Below are positions 34,041 through 41,979 of a stretch of DNA of 48,387 nt, piece by piece (positions within the stretch are counted from its first letter, which is position 1; each line of letters opens with the position of its first letter). The position numbers and the translations under genes are program-made. Under the pieces are notes generated by a model, which ran no database searches, had not been told where the DNA came from, and worked only from the letters and a program-made list of their open reading frames with translations. The DNA comes from an uncultured Sphingomonas sp. (GTDB lineage: Bacteria; Pseudomonadota; Alphaproteobacteria; Sphingomonadales; Sphingomonadaceae): positions 1 through 48,387 of the forward strand of contig CAJYLQ010000046.1 of assembly GCA_913775975.1 (NCBI GenBank), given 5' to 3'.

Positions 34041-36713
34041 ATGAGGATGACGATCATGATCCGGGCGGCCATGCTGGCCAGTGCGATGTTAACGTTATCA
34101 CCGCTCGACGCCATGGCGCAGGACGCCCCCGCCCCGCTGGACCGCGTCGATCCCGACGATGCGGCGACGAAGCTGGCGCGCGCCATGGTCGGCCGGATGA
34201 CAACCGACGAGAAGCTGCGCCAGCTGGTCAACGTCGCGCCCGCCATCCCCCGCCTGAACGTCCCCGCCTATAACTGGTGGACGGAGTCGCTGCACGGCGC
34301 GCTGGGGCCACGCAACACCACCAACTTCCCCGAGCCGGTGGGCCTCGCCGCCACCTTCGACCCGCCGCTGGTGGAGCGGGTCGCGGATGCGATCAGTACC
34401 GAGGTGCGCGGCCTCCACACGCTCGCGCGCCAGACCGGGCGGCTGGGGCGGATCGGCAGCGGGCTGGACACCTGGTCGCCCAACATCAACATCTTCCGCG
34501 ATCCGCGCTGGGGGCGCGGGCAGGAAACCTATGGCGAGGACCCGTACCTGACCGCGCGGACGGGCGTCGCCTTCATCCGGGGGATGCAGGGCCCCGACCC
34601 GGAGCGCCCGCACGTCATCGCCACGCCCAAGCATTTCGCCGTGCACAGCGGGCCGGAGGGGACGCGGCACGAGGCGAACGTGTTCGTCTCCGCGCACGAT
34701 CTGGAGGATACCTACCTCCCCGCCTTCCGCGCCGCGATCGTCGAGGCGAAGGCGGGATCGGTGATGTGCGCCTATAACCGGATCGACGGGCAGCCCGCCT
34801 GCGCCAGCGACCTGCTGCTGAAGGATCACCTGCTCGGCGCATGGCGCTTTTCGGGCTATGTCGTGTCGGATTGCGACGCGGTGAAGGACATTGCCGACAA
34901 CCACAAATACGCGCCCGATGCGGCGACGGCGGTGGCGGCGGCGATGCGCGCGGGCGTCGACAACGAGTGCAACGGCGCGACGCTGGGCGATACCGCCGGG
35001 CTGGACGCGCCCTATCGCACCGCGCTGGATCGCGGCCTGCTGACGATCGGGCAGATCGACGACAGCCTGATCCGCCTGTTCGCCGCCCGCTATCGCACCG
35101 GCGACCTGCCGGGGCTGAAGGGCGCGCCCGCCGCGATCCCGGCCAATGCGGTCGGCGCCGCCGCGCACCGCCAGCTGGCGCTGACGGCCGCCGAAAAGGC
35201 GATGGTCCTGCTGAAGAACGACGGCACGCTGCCGCTGAAGCCCGCCGCGCGCGTCGCGGTGATCGGCCCGCTCGGCGACGCGACGCGGGTGCTGCGCGGG
35301 AACTATTCCTCCGGCCTGTCGGGCGCGCCGATATCCGTGCTGGAGGGGCTGCGCACCGCGCTCGGCCGCGACCGGGTGACGCTGGTGCCGTTCGGCGAAT
35401 CGGTGACGGATGGCGACCGGGTCCCCACGTCCGCGCTGCGCACGCCCGATGGCAAGCCGGGCATCCTGGCGCGCTATTTCAACCCGGTCACGCCCTTCCC
35501 CGCGCTGTTCATGCCCGGCACGCGGGACAAGGCGATCGCCGCCGCCACCTTCCAGACCACGCCCGCCGTCACCCGCATCGAACCCGATGTGGGGGAGCGG
35601 GACCGCGATCTGGCGCAGGTGGCGGATATCCATCGCAGCGAATGGACCGGCTTCCTCGTCCCGCCCGAAACCGGCACCTATCGCGTCGGCCTGTCGGGAT
35701 CGGGCGGCACGCTGGAACTGGACGGGCGCGTCGTGTCCGACCGCAGCAAGGCGCGGTGGAACGACCTGCCGGGCATGACCACGCTGTCGCTCGTCGCCGG
35801 CCGCCGCTATCCGATCCGCATCCGCGCGGGCGGCGGCGTCGATCTGGTGTGGAAGCGCGTGTCCGCCGACCCGGCGGCCGCGCTGAAGCGCGCGGCGGCG
35901 ACGGCGGACGTGCTGGTCGCGGTCGTCGGCCTGACCTCCGACCTCGAGGCGGAGGAGACGGGGGTGAAGGTCCCCGGCTTCTCCGGCGGCGACAAGACGA
36001 CGCTGGACCTGCCCGCCGACCAGCTGGCGATGCTGGATCAGGCGCGCGCCACGGGGAAGCCCGTGATCCTCGTCACGATGAACGGCAGCCCGGTGAACCT
36101 CGCCTGGGGGAAGGACCATGCCGCCGCCGTGCTGGAGGCATGGTATCCAGGCGAACAGGGCGGCACGGCGATCGCCAACGTCCTGACCGGCACGACCAAC
36201 CCCGCCGGGCGCCTGCCGCTGACCTTCTATCGCAGCACCGCCGATCTGCCGCCCTTCGACGATTACCGGATGGAAGGGCGGACCTATCGCTATTTCCGGG
36301 GTACGCCCGTGTACCCGTTCGGCGCCGGCCTCAGCTATACCAGCTTCGCCTATGCCCCGGTGAAGGCGGTGGCGGCACGCGGCGGCGGGATGCGGGTGAC
36401 GACGCGCGTCACGAACAGCGGCGGCCGCGCTGGCGACGAGGTGGCGCAGCTCTATCTCGGCTTCCCCGACCGGCCGGGCGTGCCGCGCATCGCGCTGCGC
36501 GGTTTCCAGCGGCTGACGCTGAAACCGGGCGAGGCACGCGACCTGACCTTCGACCTCACGCCGCGTGATCTCAGCGCGGTATCGCCGGACGGGCAGCGGC
36601 TGGTGATGGCGGGGGCGTACCGCGTCTCGGTCGGCTCCGGGCAGCCCGATACCGGGGTTCCGACGCAGTCGGTTGCGTTCACCATCGATCGGGATACCCT
36701 GTTGCCACGATGA
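34041..36713 (+). CDS. GH3 glycosidase with PA14 insert (beta-xylosidase/beta-glucosidase type)
   Basis: An exported exo-glycosidase of 890 residues. The signal peptide ends near AMAQD (about 27). The GH3 TIM barrel has NWWTESLHG, FPEPVGLAATFD, WSPNINIFRDPRWGRGQETYGEDP (in part) and TPKHFAVHSGPEG. The nucleophile Asp277 is in GYVVSDCDAV. The second alpha/beta domain is interrupted at about 470-610 by a PA14 domain (ARYFNP, GTYRVGLSGSGGTLELDG), and a fibronectin-like C-terminal domain follows. The N-terminal sequence resembles bacterial beta-xylosidases more than simple beta-glucosidases. ATGs at 34041, 34047 and 34056 are all possible starts; AGGGG and GAGG favour the second or third. The end overlaps the GH27 gene by four bases. 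A possible LacI operator lies in codons 16-20. Confidence 0.92.
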   Translation: MRMTIMIRAAMLASAMLTLSPLDAMAQDAPAPLDRVDPDDAATKLARAMVGRMTTDEKLRQLVNVAPAIPRLNVPAYNWWTESLHGALGPRNTTNFPEPVGLAATFDPPLVERVADAISTEVRGLHTLARQTGRLGRIGSGLDTWSPNINIFRDPRWGRGQETYGEDPYLTARTGVAFIRGMQGPDPERPHVIATPKHFAVHSGPEGTRHEANVFVSAHDLEDTYLPAFRAAIVEAKAGSVMCAYNRIDGQPACASDLLLKDHLLGAWRFSGYVVSDCDAVKDIADNHKYAPDAATAVAAAMRAGVDNECNGATLGDTAGLDAPYRTALDRGLLTIGQIDDSLIRLFAARYRTGDLPGLKGAPAAIPANAVGAAAHRQLALTAAEKAMVLLKNDGTLPLKPAARVAVIGPLGDATRVLRGNYSSGLSGAPISVLEGLRTALGRDRVTLVPFGESVTDGDRVPTSALRTPDGKPGILARYFNPVTPFPALFMPGTRDKAIAAATFQTTPAVTRIEPDVGERDRDLAQVADIHRSEWTGFLVPPETGTYRVGLSGSGGTLELDGRVVSDRSKARWNDLPGMTTLSLVAGRRYPIRIRAGGGVDLVWKRVSADPAAALKRAAATADVLVAVVGLTSDLEAEETGVKVPGFSGGDKTTLDLPADQLAMLDQARATGKPVILVTMNGSPVNLAWGKDHAAAVLEAWYPGEQGGTAIANVLTGTTNPAGRLPLTFYRSTADLPPFDDYRMEGRTYRYFRGTPVYPFGAGLSYTSFAYAPVKAVAARGGGMRVTTRVTNSGGRAGDEVAQLYLGFPDRPGVPRIALRGFQRLTLKPGEARDLTFDLTPRDLSAVSPDGQRLVMAGAYRVSVGSGQPDTGVPTQSVAFTIDRDTLLPR
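34087..34100 (+). promoter_or_regulatory. Possible LacI-type operator inside the GH3 signal-peptide codons
   Basis: TGTTAACGTTATCA matches the transporter-promoter palindrome TGATAACGCTATCA at 12 of 14 positions. It forces a TTA codon, very rare in these GC-rich genes, and is an AT-rich island in coding DNA. It could be an auxiliary or roadblock operator, or chance. Confidence 0.4.
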
Positions 36714-38638
36714 CCCCTTCTCGCACGATCCTGCTGGCGGCGACGATGCTCGCCGCCAGCCCCGCCCCCGCGCAGACCGAACCTGCGCAGACCGCCCCCG
36801 CGCGGGCAGCGCCCGACCCCCTCGCCCCCACCGGCCGCTGGACCGCCAACGGCGACGGCCATGCGCCCGTCCCGCCGATGGGCTGGAACACCTGGAACGC
36901 CTTCAACAGCGATATCGACGAGGAGAAGATCCTCGCATCCGCCAATGCGCTCGTTTCCACCGGGCTGGCGAAACTGGGCTATCGCTACGTCAATATCGAC
37001 GATGGCTGGTGGCTGAAGCGGCGCCAGCCCGATGGCCGGATGATGATCCGCACCGATCGCTTCCCCTCGGCCAGACAGGGCCGCGACACCAGCTTTCGCC
37101 CGCTGACCGACCGGCTGCATCGGATGGGGCTGAAGGCGGGCATTTACTCTGATATCGGCCGCAACAGCTGCGGCCAGATCTATACCCCCGATTTCAAGAA
37201 CCAGCCCGAAGGCACCGTCGCGGAGCGGGAGGTGGGCCTGTACGGCCATGTCGATCAGGATATCCGGCTGTATTTCGCGGAGTGGAATTTCGACTTCATC
37301 AAGGTCGATGGCTGCGGCGTGCGCGGCCTGCCCGCCGATGCGGAGCGGGTGCGCAACGGCCTGTATCGCGCGCTGCCGCCGATCGTCGACATGCAGTCGC
37401 TGGGCAAGACCGACATTCCCGCGATGCGCGCGCTGTACCAGCAGGTCGGCCGCGCGATCCGCACCCATGCGGGCGGCCGCGACTATGTCTATTCGCTGTG
37501 CCTGTGGGGCTCGGCGGACGTGCGCAGCTGGGGCAAGGACGTCGGCAACACGTCGCGCACCAGCGACGACATCTCGCCCCACTGGCCGCGAATGCTGACG
37601 AACCTCGACACCGTCACGCACCGCGCGCTCTACGCGCATCCGGGCAGCTGGAACGACCCGGACATGCTGTTCGTCGGCCAGGGCGATTTCGATGCGGATC
37701 ACCCGGCGGAGGCACGCTCGCACTTCGCGCTGTGGGCGATGCTGAACGCGCCGCTGCTGATCGGCTATGACCTGCGCAAGCTGACGCCCGCGCAAAAGGC
37801 GATCTTCGGCAACGCCGCGATCGTCGCGCTCAATCAGGACCCGGCCGGCAATCAGGCGGTGCTGGCCTATGATTCGGACGAGGCGCAGATCTTCGTGAAG
37901 ACGCTGGCGGACGGGACGAAGGCGGTGGCGCTGTTCAACCGCACCGCCGCCCCCGTCAACGTCGTGCTGACCGCCGATCACCTGAAGCTGCTGCGCACCG
38001 CCGACGTGCGCCTGCGCGACCTGTGGGACGGCGGCGAGCAGGCGTTTCGCGGCGAACTGGCGATGACGCTGCCCGCGCATACGACCCGCATCTTCCGGGC
38101 GGAGGGAACGAGGCGGCTGGCGGAAGGACTGTACCTGACCGAGCAGACCGGCCGGGTGAACCCGGCGGTCGACGGCGTCGTCGTTCCCACCGCCGACCCG
38201 ACGCTGTTCCACTCCATCACGCCCTGGGCGAAGACGCGCGGGCCGGGTGAGCACGCGCAATATGCCGGATGGGGCGGCGCGGAGGCGGATCGCGCGCCCT
38301 ATGGCAAGATACTGCGTGTCGCCGACCGCAACTTCGATACCGGCATAGGTGTGCTCGCCGGATCGCGGCTGGAGGTGCGAAACAGCGGCTTCCGGCGGTT
38401 CAGCGCGATGGTCGGCGTCAACGACAGCGGCCGGCCGGCGGCGGGCACGATCACCTTCGAGCTGTGGGGCGACGGCCGCCTCCTCGCCCGGTCCCAGCCC
38501 ATGGCGTTCGGGCAGGCGGCCGCGCCGCTGGAGGCGGACGTGACCGGCGCGAAGATCGTTGAACTCGTCGCGCGCGGCAGCATCGCCACCATCGACCCGC
38601 AGCCGGCCACATGGGGCGACGCCGCGCTGTTGCGCTAA
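36710..38638 (+). CDS. GH27 alpha-galactosidase with NPCBM domain
   Basis: A 642-residue exported enzyme releasing alpha-galactosyl (or beta-L-arabinopyranosyl) residues. The signal peptide (1-21) is followed by a Pro/Ala/Gln linker. The GH27 barrel carries PPMGWNTWNAF, YVNIDDGWW, GIYSDIGRNSC, the nucleophile Asp200 in FDFIKVDGCG and the acid/base Asp316 in GSWNDPDML. NAPLLIGYDLRKL leads into a beta-sandwich (about 375-460). The C-terminal 170 residues match an NPCBM carbohydrate-binding module (RFSAMVGVNDSG, TFELWGDGRLLARS). It is translationally coupled to the GH3 gene (ATGA overlap) and ends the operon. Confidence 0.92.
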   Translation: MTPSRTILLAATMLAASPAPAQTEPAQTAPARAAPDPLAPTGRWTANGDGHAPVPPMGWNTWNAFNSDIDEEKILASANALVSTGLAKLGYRYVNIDDGWWLKRRQPDGRMMIRTDRFPSARQGRDTSFRPLTDRLHRMGLKAGIYSDIGRNSCGQIYTPDFKNQPEGTVAEREVGLYGHVDQDIRLYFAEWNFDFIKVDGCGVRGLPADAERVRNGLYRALPPIVDMQSLGKTDIPAMRALYQQVGRAIRTHAGGRDYVYSLCLWGSADVRSWGKDVGNTSRTSDDISPHWPRMLTNLDTVTHRALYAHPGSWNDPDMLFVGQGDFDADHPAEARSHFALWAMLNAPLLIGYDLRKLTPAQKAIFGNAAIVALNQDPAGNQAVLAYDSDEAQIFVKTLADGTKAVALFNRTAAPVNVVLTADHLKLLRTADVRLRDLWDGGEQAFRGELAMTLPAHTTRIFRAEGTRRLAEGLYLTEQTGRVNPAVDGVVVPTADPTLFHSITPWAKTRGPGEHAQYAGWGGAEADRAPYGKILRVADRNFDTGIGVLAGSRLEVRNSGFRRFSAMVGVNDSGRPAAGTITFELWGDGRLLARSQPMAFGQAAAPLEADVTGAKIVELVARGSIATIDPQPATWGDAALLR

Positions 38639-38658
38639 AGCGAGACCAAATCGGCTCG

Positions 38659-38684
38659 CCCCCTCCCCCAACAGGGGGAGGGGG
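38659..38684. terminator. Perfect C/G-rich hairpin between convergent operons
   Basis: An 11-base perfect stem CCCCCTCCCCC/GGGGGAGGGGG with an AACA loop lies between the GH27 and treS stops. It has no T tract on either side. It could serve as a bidirectional transcript end, or be a relative of the C-rich palindromes in ileS, which it resembles. Confidence 0.55.
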
Positions 38685-38733
38685 ACGATCCACTTGTCAT
38701 CCGCCCCGATCGCCCGACACCGGCGCGCCGGCG

Positions 38734-41700
38734 TCAGCCCTGCGCCGCCACCAGCCGCGCCGCCGCGCGCCACAGGCCGTCGGTCGGCACCTCGATCCAG
38801 TCGGGCCGGTTCGCCGCCTCATACCCGACCTCGTACGCCGCCTTCGCCACCAGCAGCAGGTCGAGCAGCGCCGGGTCCGCCTCCGCCGCGCTGGCCGCAC
38901 GATAGGCATCGAGGAACGCGGCGCGCGCCTGATGGCAGAATTGCGCATAGCGCCGCTCCGCGCGCAGCGCCTGCGTGTCCGGCCCCGGCGGGCGCGAACG
39001 ATCCGCCACCGCCGTCGCATAGTCGAACGAGCGCAGGATGCCCGCCACGTCGCGCAGCGGCAGGTCCTTCGCCCGCCGCTCCGCCAGCGACAGCATTGGC
39101 TGCCCCTCGAAATCGATGAAGGTCACGTCGCCGCCGCTGACCAGCAGCTGCCCCAGATGCAGGTCGCCATGGATGCGCGTCAGCTGCTCGCCCACGCTCG
39201 CCGTCGCGACTTGCCGTACCCGCACCGCCACGGCGTCACGATGGGCGAGCAGCCATTCGGCCGCCTCGCCCGTCAGCCCGGCCGCCGCGATCCGGTCGAG
39301 CGCGTTCACCCAGTCGGCCAGGATGCCGTCCGCCAGCCGTGCCGCGCCCGCCTCGTCCATCGTCGCGGGCGCGAACGCCGCATCGCCCGTCGGCGCGGCG
39401 AGGATCGCGTGCATCTCCGCGAGGCGTTGCCCCAGCGTCGCGGCGAAGTGGCTGTAATTGGCCAGCGTCGCGGTATCGTCGGTCGACAGGCGCTCCAGCA
39501 CGCCCAGCGTCCAGCTCCACGCATCGCCTTGATTATGGACGAAGCGCTGCGCCAGCATCACCAGCGTATCGTCGACGACGCGCCGCACCTCGCCCAGTAC
39601 CGGCGGCACTGCGGTAAAGCCGTGCGCGGTCAAATAGCGGACCATCTCCGCATCGGGATGGATGCCCGATTCCAGCCGGCGCAGCAGCTTCACCACCACC
39701 GACTGGCCGATGACGAGCGAGCTGTTGGACTGTTCGGTGGTCAGCCAGTCGATCGGCGCGTCCTCCGCCACGTCCAGCCCGTCGGCGGAGCAGGCGAGCG
39801 CGCCCTCCCCCTCGCCGATGACCACGCCCGCCTGCATCGCCGCGACCATCGCGCGCGCGAAATCGGCGACCGCGAAGCCATCGGTCAGCAATCCCACCTG
39901 CCGGCCGCGCCGCACGCGCGCCAGCGCCAGCCCGCCCGCGACACGGCTTTGCGCCTCACCCTCCCACGCGATGCCGAGCGGCAGCGCGTAGCGGTACTCG
40001 CCGCGATCCGTCTCCACCGACAATTCGGCCATCAGCAGGTCGGTGACCTCGGGCAGCGCGTCGAGCGCGGTGACGGTGACGGTGCGCACCCCCTCGTCCT
40101 TCGCGCCGAACCAGCGGCGCTGGGCGATATAGGCGGGCAACAGGTCACGCTCCAGCACCGAACGGTTGCTGCCGACCGCGATATCCTCGAACGCGGGGCG
40201 CAGGACGAAGGTGTAGCGTTCCGCCTCCAACGCCACAGGCTGCGTCGCCCAGCTGGGCGCATCCGCCTCCTTCGACAGCGCGAACCAGAGGAAGCCATAG
40301 GGCGGCAGCGTCAACACATACGGCGCGGGCCCGATCGGCGGGAACGGCGTGCCGCCGGTCAGCTCGATCGGCGTGAAGCCATCGTGATCGGGCAGTTCCA
40401 GCTCCACCGCCTGCGCGGTCCGGCCGAGGTTGAACACGCACAGGATCGTGTCGCCCTCATGGTCGCGGATATAGGCCAGGATCTTGCGGTTGGCGGGCCG
40501 CAGGAAGGTCTGCGTGCCCCGGCCGAAGGCGGGATGCTCGCGCCGCACCGCCAGCATCCGCTTGACGGCATTCAGCAGCGAATGCCGGTCGCGCTCCTGC
40601 GCCTCCACATTGACCGCATAGAAGCCATATAGCGGATCCTGGATCGCCGGCAGCGTCAGGTCGGGCGGGTCGCAGCGGCTGAACCCGCCATTGCGGTCGA
40701 CCGACCATTGCATCGGCGTGCGCACGCCGTCGCGGTCGCCGAGATGGATATTGTCCCCCATCCCGATCTCGTCGCCATAATAGAGGACGGGCGTGCCCGG
40801 CATCGTCAGCAGCATCGCGTTCATCAGCTCGATGCGCCGCCGGTCCCGCTCCATCAGCGGCGCGAGGCGGCGGCGGATGCCCAGGTTGATGCGCGCCCGC
40901 TTGTCGGCGGCATAGGTGTTCCACAGGTAATCCCGCTCCGCGTCCGTCACCATTTCCAGCGTCAGCTCGTCATGGTTGCGCAGGAAGATCGCCCATTGGC
41001 AGTTTTCGGGGATATCCGGCGTCTGGCGCATGATGTCGGTGATCGGGAAGCGATCCTCCTGCGCCACCGCCATGTACATGCGCGGCATCAGCGGGAAGTG
41101 GAACGCCATGTGGCATTCGTCGCCCGCCGGGGCGTCGGCCGAGCCGCCGAAATATTGCTGCGTATCCTCCGGCCACATATTCGCCTCGGCCAGCAGCATC
41201 CGGTCGGGATATTCGGCGTCCAGCGCGGCGCGGATCTTCTTCAGCACCTGATGCGTCTCGGGCAGGTTCTCGTTCGACGTGCCGTCCCGCTCGATCAGAT
41301 AGGGGATCGCATCCAGCCGCAGCCCGTCGACGCCGAGGTCCAGCCAGAAGCGCATGACCTTCAGCACCTCTTCCAGCACGCGCGGATTGTCGAAGTTCAG
41401 GTCGGGCTGATGGCTGTAGAAGCGATGCCAGAAATAGGCGCCCGCCTCCTCGTCCCACGTCCAGTTCGACTTTTCGGTGTCGAGGAAGATGATGCGCGTG
41501 CCGCTGTAGAGCGTATTGTCGTCCGACCAGACGTAGAAGTCGCGCTCCGGGCTGCCCGGCGGGGCCTTGCGCGCCGCCTGGAACCAGGGGTGCTGGTCGG
41601 ACGTGTGGTTGATGACCAGTTCGGTCACGACGCGGATACCGCGCGCGTGCGCCGCCTCGATAAAGGCGATCGCGTCGTCCATCGTGCCGTAATCGGGCGA

Positions 41701-41979
41701 CACGCCCTCATAGAGCGCGATGTCGTACCCGTCGTCGCGGCGCGGGCTGGGGTAGAAGGGCAGGATCCAGATACAGGTGACGCCCAGGTCCGCGATATAG
41801 TCCAGCTTCTGAATCAGCCCCTTGAAGTCGCCGATCCCGTCATTGTTGGAATCGAAGAAGGATTTCACATGCACCTGATAGATGACCGCGTCCTTGTACC
41901 ACAGCGGGTCGGGCGCATCGGGCATCTGCCCGGGCGGCAGCGCGAAATCGGTGTCGGCGGAAATCAACGGGGAGGTCAT
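38734..41979 (-). CDS. treS: Trehalose synthase fused to maltokinase
   Basis: A two-enzyme fusion of 1081 residues. The N-terminal GH13 trehalose synthase isomerises trehalose and maltose: VIYQVHVKSFFDSNNDGIGDF (in part), ELVINHTSDQHPWF, nucleophile Asp223 in GLRLDAIPYL, acid/base Glu265 in LLAEANMWPED and the FLRNHDELT motif. These positions closely match mycobacterial TreS. From about residue 600 comes a maltokinase with the aminoglycoside-kinase-like HGDLHLGQ (His937) and VTFIDFEGQP, which makes maltose-1-phosphate. The start ATG overlaps the glgE stop (ATGA), so GlgE can use the product directly. No glgB follows. Confidence 0.95.
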   Translation of the reverse strand: MTSPLISADTDFALPPGQMPDAPDPLWYKDAVIYQVHVKSFFDSNNDGIGDFKGLIQKLDYIADLGVTCIWILPFYPSPRRDDGYDIALYEGVSPDYGTMDDAIAFIEAAHARGIRVVTELVINHTSDQHPWFQAARKAPPGSPERDFYVWSDDNTLYSGTRIIFLDTEKSNWTWDEEAGAYFWHRFYSHQPDLNFDNPRVLEEVLKVMRFWLDLGVDGLRLDAIPYLIERDGTSNENLPETHQVLKKIRAALDAEYPDRMLLAEANMWPEDTQQYFGGSADAPAGDECHMAFHFPLMPRMYMAVAQEDRFPITDIMRQTPDIPENCQWAIFLRNHDELTLEMVTDAERDYLWNTYAADKRARINLGIRRRLAPLMERDRRRIELMNAMLLTMPGTPVLYYGDEIGMGDNIHLGDRDGVRTPMQWSVDRNGGFSRCDPPDLTLPAIQDPLYGFYAVNVEAQERDRHSLLNAVKRMLAVRREHPAFGRGTQTFLRPANRKILAYIRDHEGDTILCVFNLGRTAQAVELELPDHDGFTPIELTGGTPFPPIGPAPYVLTLPPYGFLWFALSKEADAPSWATQPVALEAERYTFVLRPAFEDIAVGSNRSVLERDLLPAYIAQRRWFGAKDEGVRTVTVTALDALPEVTDLLMAELSVETDRGEYRYALPLGIAWEGEAQSRVAGGLALARVRRGRQVGLLTDGFAVADFARAMVAAMQAGVVIGEGEGALACSADGLDVAEDAPIDWLTTEQSNSSLVIGQSVVVKLLRRLESGIHPDAEMVRYLTAHGFTAVPPVLGEVRRVVDDTLVMLAQRFVHNQGDAWSWTLGVLERLSTDDTATLANYSHFAATLGQRLAEMHAILAAPTGDAAFAPATMDEAGAARLADGILADWVNALDRIAAAGLTGEAAEWLLAHRDAVAVRVRQVATASVGEQLTRIHGDLHLGQLLVSGGDVTFIDFEGQPMLSLAERRAKDLPLRDVAGILRSFDYATAVADRSRPPGPDTQALRAERRYAQFCHQARAAFLDAYRAASAAEADPALLDLLLVAKAAYEVGYEAANRPDWIEVPTDGLWRAAARLVAAQG

